A DNA stretch of 63,209 bases from Acidobacteriota bacterium. GTDB taxonomy: Bacteria > Acidobacteriota > Terriglobia > Terriglobales > Acidobacteriaceae. The notes under the pieces were generated by a model. That model worked only from the letters and a program-made list of their open reading frames with translations. It was not told the origin of the DNA and did not search any database. Location of the stretch: contig QIAN01000054.1 in NCBI GenBank assembly GCA_003225005.1, forward strand, positions 1 through 63,209, written 5' to 3'. How positions within the stretch are numbered: position 1 is the first letter of the stretch; every line of letters starts with the position of its first letter. Below are positions 25,672-34,979 of this stretch, piece by piece. A program made the position numbers and the translations under genes.

Positions 25672-25709
25672 AATGCCTTCCCTCGGTGGTCCCCCTGTGT
25701 CCTCTGCGG

Positions 25710-26885
25710 TTAAAGGTTTTCGAAAATGCCTGCAGCGCCCATGCCGCCGCCCACGCACATGGTGACGAGACCGTAGTGGGCGTTACGGCGCTTGAGCTCG
25801 CGGATGATCGTCGCCGTCAACTTCGCGCCAGTGCAGCCGAGCGGATGCCCGAGCGCAATTGCGCCACCGTTAGGATTGACCTTCTCCGGATCCAACCCCG
25901 CTTCTTTGATCACTGCGAGTGATTGCGCGGCGAAGGCTTCGTTCAGCTCGATCACGTCGATGTCAGAGAGCTTGAGCCCTGCCATCTTCAGAGCTTTCGG
26001 GATCGCGAATACCGGGCCGAGTCCCATCTCTTCCGGCTTGTATCCAGCCGTCGCGAACGAAACGTAGCGCGCCAGCGGTTTGATGCCGAGTGCCTTCGCA
26101 CGCTCCGCAGACATGACTACTGTGGCGGCCGCACCATCAGAGGTTTGCGAAGAATTGCCTGCTGTCGCCGTGCCTTTAGCGTGGAACGCGGGCTTGAGCG
26201 CAGCGAGAGCTGCGAGGGACGTATCGGCGCGCGGTCCCTCATCGACCTTGAAAATAATTTCCTGGCGCTTTGGCTTCGAGCCGTTGGGCGTGGTGAAGCT
26301 CACGGGCACGGGGACGGTCTCGTCCGCGAATTTGCCAGCTTGTATCGCAGCCAGGGCTTTTTGGTGGCTGCGCAGCGAGAACTGGTCCGCGGCCTCGCGG
26401 GTGATGCCGAAACGTTGCGCGAGGCGTTCGGCGGTGAGGCCCATATTGAGGTAGGCGTCGGGATAGTGATCCACGAGCCAGGGATTCGGTGAAATTTTGT
26501 GGCCGCCCATTGGGATCATCGACATCGACTCGACGCCACCGGCGACAATGATTTCCGCGCCGCCGCTCATGATGCGCTCGGCCGCCATCGCAATCGCCTG
26601 CAGGCCGGAAGAGCAGAAACGATTGATGGTGAGCGCTGAGACCTCGACCGGCAGGCCGGCACGCAGCGAGGCAATGCGAGCGACATTCATCCCTTGCTCG
26701 GCTTCGGGCATGGCGCAGCCGAGAATCACGTCCTCAATCTCTTTGGCGTCAACCTGCGGCACACGTTCGAGCGCACCCTTGATAGCGACGGCGGCGAGTT
26801 CATCGGGACGGGTGGCGCGGAGCGTGCCTTTGAAGGCGCGTCCCACGGGCGTGCGTACGGACGAGGCGATGATGACTTCTTTCAT
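25710..26885 (-). CDS. fadA: Acetyl-CoA acyltransferase (3-ketoacyl-CoA thiolase)
   Basis: A 391-residue thiolase catalysing the last, thiolytic step of beta-oxidation. The nucleophilic cysteine is C91 in [11 protein letters not shown]. The second half has [16 protein letters not shown] with catalytic His and Cys, and [13 protein letters not shown]. Length and motifs are full. It lies between fadN (upstream) and fadE (downstream) on the minus strand. The spacers contain unrelated decayed genes, so the three may no longer form a single transcript. Confidence 0.93.
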   Translation of the reverse strand: MKEVIIASSVRTPVGRAFKGTLRATRPDELAAVAIKGALERVPQVDAKEIEDVILGCAMPEAEQGMNVARIASLRAGLPVEVSALTINRFCSSGLQAIAMAAERIMSGGAEIIVAGGVESMSMIPMGGHKISPNPWLVDHYPDAYLNMGLTAERLAQRFGITREAADQFSLRSHQKALAAIQAGKFADETVPVPVSFTTPNGSKPKRQEIIFKVDEGPRADTSLAALAALKPAFHAKGTATAGNSSQTSDGAAATVVMSAERAKALGIKPLARYVSFATAGYKPEEMGLGPVFAIPKALKMAGLKLSDIDVIELNEAFAAQSLAVIKEAGLDPEKVNPNGGAIALGHPLGCTGAKLTATIIRELKRRNAHYGLVTMCVGGGMGAAGIFENL

Positions 26886-26900
26886 GGCAATTCTCGGTTC

Positions 26901-26938
26901 TCAGTGAGCACTTAGCGCTCAGCAGTCAGCATTTAGCC
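26901..26938. repeat. CAGCA-CTCAGC family repeat copy
   Basis: The stretch upstream of fadA contains GAGCACTTAGCGCTCAGCAG and TCAGCATTTAGCC, the same family as at 6313, 6390, 18013 and 18196. Here it appears as a single unpaired copy. Confidence 0.55.
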
Positions 26939-27191
26939 ACGCGGCGCTATGCCACAGTCCAAAGTATCAGATGCGCGCGACCTCCATCCCGAACCTCGGC
27001 CGAGAGTGGGTGTCAGCTACCGGTGAATTTCTGACCGGGAAAATGCTGCCGGATAAAGGCCAAAATCTTGGAGAGAAAGGACTTAGGTCCTCTACAGACG
27101 CAACTCACGGCGCTGCGCCCCCCTCGATTAGGGATGGGCTGATTTTGAGGGGAACGCAAGCTCGGATGACACATCGCGCTGTGGAATATCT

Positions 27192-27556
27192 ACGAAGCGG
27201 AAGGCCTTGTGGACCGCAGTCGCAGTGCTCTTGCTCGCGGCGCTGGCTGTCGGCCAAGCTCAAGAGCAATAGCTGGACGTGTACATCGCGCACGTCGCCC
27301 ACCATCCAACACACCCTTGGGGAAGAGGGTTACGCGAAATTCCTCAAGACAGATTGAGGTGGTCGCAGGCACCGAGACAGTAATCAATCACTTCTTGCCG
27401 GAGCTAAGCAATGCTCCCGAGGAAGTGGCAGCGGTCGCACCGGACTACTGGAAACCGAAGGCTATGGTGGCTGCGAATGCTAAGGTCAAACCGGCGACGA
27501 ACGGCAAGGTCAACGCAGCGCACACCAGCAAGATGGATGACAAGGACAAACAATAG
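27192..27556 (+). pseudogene. Remnant of a secreted protein gene
   Basis: Reading from ACG at 27192 gives (T)KRKALWTAVAVLLLAALAVG, then QAQEQ, a clear signal peptide whose start codon looks mutated from ATG. It is followed by TAG at 27270 and LDVYIAHV. A second frame then continues as TIQHTLGEEGYAKFLKTD, and a third as IEVVAGTETVINHFLPELS...PDYWKPKAMV to TAG at 27554. The three pieces look like one protein with a lost start, a nonsense codon, frameshifts and probably an internal deletion. I cannot name the family with confidence. From 26939 to 27191 I see no gene, only a repeat-like segment at 27057-27090. Confidence 0.5.
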
Positions 27557-27675
27557 TCAAGAAAAGTTGCTCTCGTGTAGTTTGGATAAATGTCTGGCGG
27601 CCAATTCGGGAGACGAATTGGCTGGCGGTGATCTGTTCCGGTGGCAATGCTAGGGGGATCCCCCTAAAGCTAGCT

Positions 27676-28197
27676 TCACCGAGCACGTGTGTAGAAGTAA
27701 TAATCCGCACTGTAAGTGCTTTTCGTTTCGGCGTCGCGATGAGAGGCATCACAACCCTCAGTCGGGGGCTGGCCACCGTGCGTGTGTACTCTCTGAATGG
27801 TCGTTACGGTGGTGAGTACGCCTTTGCCTGCGTGCGCCACCGCATTTAACAGCAGCCATGGAATGGATTCGGAATCAATGGAGTCGATGCTGGCCACACG
27901 TTTTCCTGTGACTTCGCTGCCATCCTTGAGCTTCCAGGTTGGGCCAGCATAGTGTCGACCGATTACCTTATCCTGACGATCACGCAACTCGGCTTCAGGA
28001 GCTGTAAGGGTCCAAGTGAACTTGCCGTCCCCCCCGGCTTGGCAGGTGTAGATCCGCGATCCGGTAGCGTGCGCGAAGAGAACAACCTCTTCACCCGCGG
28101 GCGCTTCGATCGACTCCGGCACGTCAGGAGGAGATTCTTTCTGAGCGTTGGCCAGAGGGAGCCCGAGAAGGCATGTTAATGCTCCGACCTTCAGCAT
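27676..28197 (-). CDS. Exported DUF3455 protein
   Basis: About 173 residues. The ATG at 28197 gives the signal peptide MLKVGALTCLLGLPLANA; a TTG at 28272 would add 25 residues and is less likely. The mature chain shows the DUF3455 pattern: VPESIEAPAGEEVVLFAHATGSRIYTCQ, FTWTLTAPEAELRDRQDKVIGRHYAGPTWKLKDGSEV, WLLLNAV, TTIQRVHTHGGQPPTEGCDA and a terminal TADYYFY-like strand. The family is of unknown function and usually secreted, in fungi and bacteria. It is a single gene within the beta-oxidation region, apparently unrelated to it. Confidence 0.8.
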   Translation of the reverse strand: MLKVGALTCLLGLPLANAQKESPPDVPESIEAPAGEEVVLFAHATGSRIYTCQAGGDGKFTWTLTAPEAELRDRQDKVIGRHYAGPTWKLKDGSEVTGKRVASIDSIDSESIPWLLLNAVAHAGKGVLTTVTTIQRVHTHGGQPPTEGCDASHRDAETKSTYSADYYFYTRAR

Positions 28198-28293
28198 TAC
28201 AGCCGCACATCCCCAAGTCTTCGCATGGCGATAGATTGTAACAGCGGCCAATTTTTTAGGATTCAAGGTCAACCATGTGAAAGGTCACCTTCG

Positions 28294-30792
28294 CTAATTC
28301 CTCAACGTCTTCCCCGTCTTCAGGGTGTACTGAATTCGTTCTTGCGTCTTCTTCTCGCCGCACAGTGATTTGAATCCTTCGCGTTCCAAGTCGAGGATGT
28401 ACTGCTCGCTGACCGGCGTGCCTGGAGTGATATTGCCAGCGCACAGAACTTCGGCGATTGTAGTGGCTAGCTTCACTTCGTAGTCGGTGATGTAGTCCCC
28501 CTGACGCATGAGGTGGACGCCCATTTTGAGCGCGGCAAGAATATTTTCGCCGGGGGCGGGGATGCCGATGCGGGGGACGGGCGGTTCGTATCCGGCGCGG
28601 ACGAGTTCGAGGGCACGGGTCTTGGCGTCGGAGAGAAGGCGTTCGCGGTTCATAGTGATGTTGTCGGAATCGGAGAGAAATCCGAGGCCACGGGCTTCAT
28701 GCGCGGAGGTTGCGACTTTGGCGGTGGCGATGGTTTCAAACGCGCGCTTCATAGCTTCCATGAGCTCGATGGATTCGCCGCGGCCTCCGGGACGGATTGA
28801 CTCGGCGCTGTCAAGGGCGCGCAGTAGCATCTCTTTGCAGCCTCCGCCGCCGGGGAGCAAGCCAACGCCGACTTCGACCAGCCCTGTATAGAGCTCGGCG
28901 TGAGCTTGGCGGGCTGCGGCGTGTAGCGAGATTTCCGTGCCGCCGCCGAGGCATAGTCCGAAGGCGCCGACCACGACGGGCTTGGGCGAGAACTTGATGG
29001 CCTGGGTCATGCCCTGGAATTGGCGGATGGCGAGGTCGACGTCGTCCCACTCTTCTTCCTGCACGCTCATGAGCAGCAGCATGAGATTGGCGCCGACAGA
29101 AAAATTCAGGGCGTCGTTCGTGATAATGAAGGCGTCGAAATTGTGACCGGTGCCTCCGGGCGTGAGCGATTGAGTGATCAAGCTGACGAGGTCTGAGCCG
29201 AGCGAGTTCATCTTGCTGTGGAACTCGACGCAGGCCACGCCGTCGCCGAGATCGACGAGGGACGCTCCGGAATTTTTCTTTACTACTCCGTTGGATTTTT
29301 TTGCTACTGTGACCGACCACACGCCCGCGGGAACCTGAACTGGCTTGTAGGTGGAACTGGGGAGATCGAAGAACATGCGGCCAGATGCGGTCTTGGGATC
29401 GTCGGCGTACCAGGATTTCTTGCCCGAGGCGAGAAGCTTTTCGACATTGGCCGCCACCGGCTTGCCTTCTTTCTTCACGCGAGCAACGGTGGCTTCGACT
29501 CCGGCGGCGTCCCAGAGCTCGAAGGGCCCGAGTTCCCAGTTGAAACCGAGGCGCATGGCGCGGTCGAGCTCGACGATGGAATCGGAAATTTCGGGGATGC
29601 GATTGGCGGAGTATGTCCAAAGATCGGAAAGCGCTGCCCAAAGGAATGCTCCGGCTTTGTCGCCCTTTTGCGGGGTGCCTTCCAGTCCCAGGAGCGTGCG
29701 CAGGCGGGTGCCCGTGTCTTCGATGTTCTTCGCCATGTCGAGAGCGGGAAACTTCGGCTTCTGGCGGGGATGGTAGTCGAGCGTTTTCCAGTCGAGAGCA
29801 AGGCGTTCGTTTTCTTTGCCTTCTCCGCCCTTTCCTTTCTTGTAGAAGCCTCCTTGGGTTTTGTCTCCGAGCCATTTGCGGTCGAGCATTTGCTTGCAAA
29901 AATCTGGAAGCTTGAGATCGCTGCGTTCGTCAAGCCCGGCGGATAGGAGTGTCCGCCCCACACGAGCATCGGCGGGCGAGGACGCCGGCCCCACACCGGC
30001 TTGCCCAGTGGTGTTGGCAACGACGTGGCTTAGGATGTCGAGGCCTACGAGGTCAATCGTGCGGAAGGTCGCGGACTTGGGCCAGCCGACGGCTTGTCCG
30101 GTGAGCGCATCGACGTCTTCGATGGTGAGGTCCAACTCCTGCATCAGGCGCATCACGTTGAGCACTGAAAAAGTGCCGATGCGGTTGGCGATGAAGTTGG
30201 GCGTGTCTTTGGCGAGGACCACGCCTTTGCCCAGGCGCACGTCGCAGAAGTGAGAAACCGCATCGATCAGAGCGCGGTCGGCCTCAGGCGTGGGGATAAG
30301 TTCGAGCAGGCGCATGTAGCGCGGCGGATTGAAAAAGTGCGTTCCAAACCACGCCCCGCGGAAGTCGTCAGAGAAGCCTTCTGCAATCTTACTTACCGGC
30401 AGACCGCTAGTGTTAGTGGTGACAATCGTCCCGGGCTTTCGGACGGCCTCGACTTTTTTCAGCAGCGCGCGTTTGATTTCGAGATTCTCGACCACGGCCT
30501 CGATGATCCAGTCGACATCGGCCAGCTTCTTCAAATCGTCTGCGAAGTTGCCAACGCTGACCAGACGAGCGAGGGAAGGCTCCATGAAAGCTGCGGGCTT
30601 GGACTTCTTGGCCGCGTCAAGTCCGGCGGCTGCGATCTTATTTCGCATGGCCGTATCCCCACCGGGAACAACATCCGGGGGGACGATGTCGAACAGGTAG
30701 CAGGGAACACCAGCGTTGGCGAAGTGGGCGGCGATGCGTGCGCCCATGGTTCCGGCTCCGAGGATGGCAACTTTATTAATGCGCTTCATCAT
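28294..30792 (-). CDS. fadN: 3-hydroxyacyl-CoA dehydrogenase / enoyl-CoA hydratase fusion
   Basis: An 832-residue two-activity enzyme for the middle steps of beta-oxidation. The N-terminal Rossmann domain starts with VAILGAGTMGARIAAHFANAG. NTSGLPVSKIAEG and GTHFFNPPRYMRLLELIPT follow, then the helical dehydrogenase domain (DTPNFIANRIG, LGDKTQGGFYKK). The C-terminal crotonase half shows VVVGAFGLCLGGGTEISLHAAARQAHAELYTGLVEVGVGLLPGGGG. The domain order dehydrogenase-hydratase matches FadN rather than FadB. Residues about 262-287 are an in-frame insertion with the sequence character of a dispersed repeat. It is the first gene of the fadN-fadA-fadE order. Confidence 0.9.
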   Translation of the reverse strand: MMKRINKVAILGAGTMGARIAAHFANAGVPCYLFDIVPPDVVPGGDTAMRNKIAAAGLDAAKKSKPAAFMEPSLARLVSVGNFADDLKKLADVDWIIEAVVENLEIKRALLKKVEAVRKPGTIVTTNTSGLPVSKIAEGFSDDFRGAWFGTHFFNPPRYMRLLELIPTPEADRALIDAVSHFCDVRLGKGVVLAKDTPNFIANRIGTFSVLNVMRLMQELDLTIEDVDALTGQAVGWPKSATFRTIDLVGLDILSHVVANTTGQAGVGPASSPADARVGRTLLSAGLDERSDLKLPDFCKQMLDRKWLGDKTQGGFYKKGKGGEGKENERLALDWKTLDYHPRQKPKFPALDMAKNIEDTGTRLRTLLGLEGTPQKGDKAGAFLWAALSDLWTYSANRIPEISDSIVELDRAMRLGFNWELGPFELWDAAGVEATVARVKKEGKPVAANVEKLLASGKKSWYADDPKTASGRMFFDLPSSTYKPVQVPAGVWSVTVAKKSNGVVKKNSGASLVDLGDGVACVEFHSKMNSLGSDLVSLITQSLTPGGTGHNFDAFIITNDALNFSVGANLMLLLMSVQEEEWDDVDLAIRQFQGMTQAIKFSPKPVVVGAFGLCLGGGTEISLHAAARQAHAELYTGLVEVGVGLLPGGGGCKEMLLRALDSAESIRPGGRGESIELMEAMKRAFETIATAKVATSAHEARGLGFLSDSDNITMNRERLLSDAKTRALELVRAGYEPPVPRIGIPAPGENILAALKMGVHLMRQGDYITDYEVKLATTIAEVLCAGNITPGTPVSEQYILDLEREGFKSLCGEKKTQERIQYTLKTGKTLRN
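29933..30008. repeat. Repeat element inserted in frame within fadN
   Basis: Plus-strand sequence includes GGAGTGTCCGCCCCACAC, GGCGGGCGAGGACGCCGG and CCCCACACCGG, a set of short GC-rich inverted units. On the coding strand it reads AGVGPASSPADARVGRTLLS. Removing about 25 residues restores a plausible junction ...LSHVVANTT / DERSDLKLPDFCKQML, so the element appears to have entered the gene without breaking the frame. Confidence 0.6.
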
Positions 30793-30816
30793 TTGGTTAC
30801 TCTGAAATTCCCATTG

Positions 30817-32328
30817 CTAATGGCTCAAGAGCTTGGAGTTCTCCGCGGTCAAAGCCCGTTCAGAGCATGGGACAGTTTTACGGCTTTCGTGTAGGCCGTG
30901 TCGCGCTGGGCCCCGGGGCACAAGAATGTCTGGGATCACACCGTTGACTTCGTCCGAGCCGTCTTTGCCCAGGCGCACGCAATCCGGCATCCTGACGACC
31001 GCATGCGAATGCCTCAATGCTGCGGGGATGCCGCCGTTCGTGTAGCCGCAGCCGGTACCGCCGGTGAGTTCTCCTACGATTGTAGCCGCCTTGTTGTCCT
31101 GTAAAATCGCAGCGAAATATTCGTCGGCCGACCATGTCTCACGGTCCACCAAAACATATAGCGGCGGCCGTTCGGTCGACTCGCGGTAGCTATAGCGCAG
31201 CGGATGGAACAGCGTAGTTTTTGATTCGAGGGATGCAAAAGAGCCCGGCGGGGCATAAGGCAAGATCCCGCCGGTGAACAACACATCGCTAATCAATGAA
31301 GAGCAATCGAGCGTGCCGTCAGTCCAGACGCGGGTGCGGTCGCATGATTCCTGGCTGCGCGCGATTCCTGAACGTAAACGGGCGGAGGCTTCCTGCAAAA
31401 CCCGCTTGGGCGTGGAATTGTTCTTCAAGTCGGTTTCAATGTTCTGGAGTTGCTCTTGCAACTGCTTTGTCCAGTGCTCGTGCTTGAGAAATGCCAGTCG
31501 CGACTCATGCAGAGGAACTCGGCTCAACACCCTGGGCGGCGCCTCAACCCAATCGGAGCCACCACCGTTGTTCGTGATGTCTACCAGTATGGCGGCTGCG
31601 CCGGCGGCCTGAAGTTCCGTAGAGCGGCGCACAATCGCAGCCGTGAGCTGATCCGCGGTTTCGCGTTCGACACTGTTCTCGCACTGGGTGTCGCATTCGC
31701 GTGAATTCGCCAGATGCAGCTTGCGGACTGCAAGCTCACACGCCTCGGGGAAAGCATGTTCGCTGAAGAGGGCAATGCGGATCACCCCCAGCTTAGTCCG
31801 GTCTTGCAATTGCAGAATCCCGGCGGGGAACCAATTCGCGTCACCGCCGGCAAAGCTTGTAAAGGCCGGGAGTTGCGAAAAGTCGACGCCAGGCGTCAAG
31901 GAGCGCTTGTAGCCCAGGCGGGGGCATAAGGATTGTTGCTTCGGCGCGGAGGTTGAATTCGACGAGGTTTGGCCGGCTGTTTTCTGATCCGAGGGCTTGG
32001 GCCATTTGAGTTCCAGATGGCCGTCGCCGAATGCCTTGATGAAACCTCGTAAGTTTTTTTGCGCCTGTTGCTCGTCGCACGCCTGGCGGAGCTTCGTCTC
32101 GGTCTCCTGCCGCAGCTTGGGAAGATCCATGTGGCGTTCGCGCTGGGAGCTTTCCAGATTTGCATAGTGCGCCGCCATTTCAGCTGTGAGTTGGCCAAAG
32201 TCCTCCAGCCACGGCTGAAAATCGAATTGGCCTCCGCGCCTCGGGCCAGGAACCGATTGTGCCCGGCAAGTAGTAATCAGGATGCTGACTACCAGCCACG
32301 CGAAGGTCTTCCGCGCTCCATTTCTCAT
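30817..32328 (-). CDS. Secreted S41-family peptidase-like protein
   Basis: About 503 residues. The ATG at 32328 is preferred to a TTG six bases upstream. A signal peptide (RKTFAWLVVSILITTCRAQS) is followed by a helical N-terminal region, then the S41 (tail-specific protease) core: LGVIRIALFSEHAFPEAC, AILVDITNNGGGSDW, PLYVLVDRETWSADEYFAAIL with the likely nucleophilic Ser, and NKAATIVGELTGGTGCGYTNGGIPAAL. There is no clear PDZ domain. The distance between the GG turn and the Ser is longer than usual because of a charged helical insert. Its substrate is unknown. It is 24 bp upstream of fadN on the same strand. Confidence 0.8.
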   Translation of the reverse strand: MRNGARKTFAWLVVSILITTCRAQSVPGPRRGGQFDFQPWLEDFGQLTAEMAAHYANLESSQRERHMDLPKLRQETETKLRQACDEQQAQKNLRGFIKAFGDGHLELKWPKPSDQKTAGQTSSNSTSAPKQQSLCPRLGYKRSLTPGVDFSQLPAFTSFAGGDANWFPAGILQLQDRTKLGVIRIALFSEHAFPEACELAVRKLHLANSRECDTQCENSVERETADQLTAAIVRRSTELQAAGAAAILVDITNNGGGSDWVEAPPRVLSRVPLHESRLAFLKHEHWTKQLQEQLQNIETDLKNNSTPKRVLQEASARLRSGIARSQESCDRTRVWTDGTLDCSSLISDVLFTGGILPYAPPGSFASLESKTTLFHPLRYSYRESTERPPLYVLVDRETWSADEYFAAILQDNKAATIVGELTGGTGCGYTNGGIPAALRHSHAVVRMPDCVRLGKDGSDEVNGVIPDILVPRGPARHGLHESRKTVPCSERALTAENSKLLSH

Positions 32329-32384
32329 GTGCAAAACACATTAGCAACTTGGTCGAGGTTATCGCAATGCCGAGAGCACAAGGG

Positions 32385-32882
32385 TCATGTGTCGGGTTTG
32401 GATTTGAGATATTCCAACGCAAGCCGGGCTATGTCGCGCTCGCCTTTGTAGCTCAACAGAGCCGGTGCTTCCTCGAACAGTGTCCAGAAAGCGCGCTTCA
32501 CTTCGATTCGCATCTCTGGGACGATGTCGTTGATGCGGCCGGAATGGTAACGCAGTAGATAGAAGCTGACGATCTTGAATACCCGCTCGCCGTCGCCCCA
32601 GGAGCGCACGTACACGTACTTGATATCGGCCAGCTTGGTGATGGGAACCGCGGTTAGGCCCGTCTCTTCGCGGACCTCGCGCAGGGCGGTTTCCAATGGA
32701 GGTTCTCCGGGATCGACTAGGCCCTTGGGCAGGGCAATCACGCGTTTTGGCCTTTGCGCAGCACGTTTAGTTGACCTGGGAGCGCCGGTTGCGAGCGCAA
32801 GAGGCAGCTCGATGGCGGCCATCCGCCAACCGCCCTTCCCCTTCCGGATCACCACTCCGCCAGCGGAAATCTCCCGTACCAT
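32385..32882 (-). CDS. NUDIX hydrolase
   Basis: A 165-residue protein with the complete Nudix box GLVDPGEPPLETALREVREETGL (shown in parts: GLVDPGE and REVREETGL, the metal-binding helix). It would hydrolyse a nucleoside diphosphate linked to another group. Substrate cannot be told from sequence, but the ISAGGVVIRKG start and the FYLLRY strand resemble the MutT/Ap4A-type branch. An insert rich in Ala/Arg precedes the Nudix helix. It is separated from the S41 gene by 56 bp on the same strand. Confidence 0.88.
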   Translation of the reverse strand: MVREISAGGVVIRKGKGGWRMAAIELPLALATGAPRSTKRAAQRPKRVIALPKGLVDPGEPPLETALREVREETGLTAVPITKLADIKYVYVRSWGDGERVFKIVSFYLLRYHSGRINDIVPEMRIEVKRAFWTLFEEAPALLSYKGERDIARLALEYLKSKPDT

Positions 32883-33088
32883 GTCCGCAAGTTAGCAGAA
32901 TTACAGGAGTTAGTCACTTCGATCGCACGGGTGGGCGCGGAGGGTAACTCGGTTACGAAATCTACGGTAATACAGGGTGGCACGTACGTGGCGTATAGTC
33001 TCGGCACCTGTCTGTGGCATCTTAATAAGTAGGTGTGCAAGTGGTGCTTGAAGCAATCAGGATCGCCGCTGGAACTTTGGAGTAGGCC

Positions 33089-34033
33089 GTGAAAAGTCTG
33101 GACAAGATTATCCGGTCGGTGCAGGCAATTGGGCGGGAGCTTTCCGGCAAGACGGTTCTCGAACTCCCCGGACAGCGCACTCCCATCATTGGCTTGGCGT
33201 TGGGTGGTGGCTTCGCTCGCGGCATCGCGCATGTCGGCGTGCTGAAGGTCCTCGAGGAAGAAAACATTCCGGTTCGCATCGTGGCTGGGACCAGCGTGGG
33301 AGCATTAATCGGAGCATCCTACTGCAGCGGTCTGTCTCCCACGGAATTGGAAGACGTGGCCCGCTCGACTCGCTTTACAACATTCGCCCGCTGGACTCTT
33401 TCGCGCTATGGTTTTGCCAGCAACGATCGCATGATTTCCTTCCTGACCCGCACTTTGAAGGTGAAAACCTTCGAAGAGTTGCGCATTCCTCTGGGCGTCA
33501 CTGCCACCGATTTCAACACTGGCGAAGGAATGGTCTTTCATTCTGGATCACTTATCGAACCGATCCGCGCCAGTTGCGCCTATCCCGGAATGTTTCTGCC
33601 GGTGAATATCCGCGGACGGTGGCTGGTGGATGGGATGTTGTCGCATCCCGTGCCCTCGCAGCCGCTGCGCGAGATGGGCGCTGAGCGCGTGCTGGCAGTT
33701 CATCTGAGAGGACATTGGGCACGAAATGGCGCCCCGCGTCATCTCTTTGACGTGATCGGACAATCTTTCGCCATCGCGCAAGACAGAATGGCTCCCCTGT
33801 GGAGGAGTGCAGCCGATCTTGTGATCGAGCCGGATGTTGCCGTTTTCGAATACGATGACTTCAAACGCGCAGGCGACCTCGTGCGCGCGGGCGAAGAGGC
33901 AATGCGGAAAGCGCTGCCTACGGTGCGGCAATGGCTGGAGGCACCCGTGGAAGCGACTCTTCCTCGGAAAACGGGGGCTCTCGGGAATGCGCGCCTCGCG
34001 ACGCCCAAGCCTGCACCTATGCCTGCGGACTGA
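33089..34033 (+). CDS. Patatin-like phospholipase
   Basis: A 314-residue serine esterase of the patatin/RssA group. The oxyanion loop LALGGGFARGIAHVGVLKVLEE, the nucleophile S69 in GTSVG and D181 of the dyad in LVDGMLSHPVP are all present. The start is a GTG at 33089 with GGAG upstream. There is no signal peptide. A C-terminal tail of about 50 residues is Pro/Ala-rich. The group hydrolyses phospholipid or lysophospholipid at the membrane. The 206-bp spacer before it contains only a 10-bp palindrome (CACGTACGTG, 32981-32990). Confidence 0.9.
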   Translation: MKSLDKIIRSVQAIGRELSGKTVLELPGQRTPIIGLALGGGFARGIAHVGVLKVLEEENIPVRIVAGTSVGALIGASYCSGLSPTELEDVARSTRFTTFARWTLSRYGFASNDRMISFLTRTLKVKTFEELRIPLGVTATDFNTGEGMVFHSGSLIEPIRASCAYPGMFLPVNIRGRWLVDGMLSHPVPSQPLREMGAERVLAVHLRGHWARNGAPRHLFDVIGQSFAIAQDRMAPLWRSAADLVIEPDVAVFEYDDFKRAGDLVRAGEEAMRKALPTVRQWLEAPVEATLPRKTGALGNARLATPKPAPMPAD

Positions 34034-34092
34034 CGCCGGTTGGATCCATAACGTCCCTGGAAACAGAAGCCAAATACGTCCTTGATTTCCCC

Positions 34093-34137
34093 TTGACCGA
34101 CAGACGCGGAACCCAATATCATATCTAGTCAGACTAG
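34093..34137 (+). promoter_or_regulatory. Toxin-antitoxin promoter with palindromic operator
   Basis: TTGACC (34093-34098), an 18-bp spacer and TATCAT (34117-34122) make a reasonable promoter. Three bases on, CTAGTCAGACTAG (34125-34137) is a perfect 13-bp palindrome. It ends 22 bp before the antitoxin ATG at 34160. This is the classical position for a site bound by the antitoxin or the complex. Confidence 0.6.
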
Positions 34138-34159
34138 TCATGTACGGAACAGCTGGGCT

Positions 34160-34492
34160 ATGGCAAAGTCCCTAAAAAATCTCAGCAGCAGAACGACAGC
34201 AACAACCGCCCCGTCTAGCAGCCGGAATGCCGCTGGCGATTCCTGGCAGCTTCAGAGCGCGAAAGCCAAGTTTAGCGAGGTGTTTCGGCGGGCGCGAAAC
34301 GAGGGGCCACAACGCATCACGCGGCAGGGCAAGGAGGGGGTGGTGATGGTTGCTGAAGAGCAATACGATCGGCTGGTGGGGAAGTCTCATCAGCCGAAAA
34401 GTCTTGTGCAGTTTTTCCGGGCATCGCCACTGGTGGGCGTCGAGTTGGACCTGGAGCGGGAACGCGACTCGGGACGCGACATTGAGCTATGA
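34160..34492 (+). CDS. Phd/YefM-type antitoxin
   Basis: A 110-residue antitoxin. A Ser/Thr-rich extension of about 28 residues precedes the Phd/YefM DNA-binding fold: WQLQSAKAKFSEVFRRARNEGPQRITRQGKEGVVMVAEEQYDRL. The C-terminal LVQFFRASPLVGVELDLERERDSGRDIEL is the toxin-wrapping segment. The gene overlaps the toxin gene by four bases (ATGA), the usual coupling. Autoregulation through the palindrome at 34125-34137 is likely. The extended N-terminus is unusual; no later start fits the fold well. Confidence 0.9.
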   Translation: MAKSLKNLSSRTTATTAPSSSRNAAGDSWQLQSAKAKFSEVFRRARNEGPQRITRQGKEGVVMVAEEQYDRLVGKSHQPKSLVQFFRASPLVGVELDLERERDSGRDIEL

Positions 34493-34914
34493 GCGGATTC
34501 TTGCTGGACACGAACTGCATCTCTGAGGTTGTCCGTAGCAAGCCGGAACCGCGCGTCCTGGAGTGGATGCAGGCGGCGGATGAAACCTTGCTGTACCTGA
34601 GCGTCCTTACGCTCGGGGAGATTCGCAAGGGTCTGGCATGGCTACCGCAGAGCAAACGGCGGACGCATCTAGAGAGCTGGCTGGAAGTGGAGTTGCAGGC
34701 CCGTTTTTCCGGGAGAATTCTGCCCATTGATGCGGCAGTCGCCGACCGTTGGGGGGTGCTTGCCGGCGCGGCAAAGCGCAGAGGAATATCCCTATCGGCT
34801 ATCGACGGCTTGCTGGCCGCGACTGCGCTTCAGCATAATCTTACGATCGTTTCACGAAACGTGAGCGACTTTGCCAACACGCAAACACCCATTCTCAATC
34901 CCTGGGAAGAGTGA
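34489..34914 (+). CDS. PIN-domain ribonuclease toxin (VapC/FitB type)
   Basis: A 141-residue PIN-domain protein. Acidic metal ligands are seen in FLLDTNCISE (Asp), TLGEIRKGL (Glu), IDGLLAATA (Asp) and SRNVSDFAN (Asp/Asn). Such toxins cleave tRNA or rRNA and are neutralised by the cognate antitoxin encoded just upstream. All key acids are present, so the toxin is probably active. Pairing of a Phd/YefM antitoxin with a PIN toxin is known for FitB-like systems. Confidence 0.9.
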   Translation: MSGFLLDTNCISEVVRSKPEPRVLEWMQAADETLLYLSVLTLGEIRKGLAWLPQSKRRTHLESWLEVELQARFSGRILPIDAAVADRWGVLAGAAKRRGISLSAIDGLLAATALQHNLTIVSRNVSDFANTQTPILNPWEE

Positions 34915-34979
34915 CAATCGGTCAGTTCCCCAAGAATCGAAAACGAGCCTCCGCAAGAGGTACGGAATCGCCAGCTCCA

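Noticed and set aside
28811..29899. 362-codon minus-strand frame overlapping fadN
   Set aside because: Arg-rich, out of frame with the clear dehydrogenase-hydratase coding frame on the same strand.
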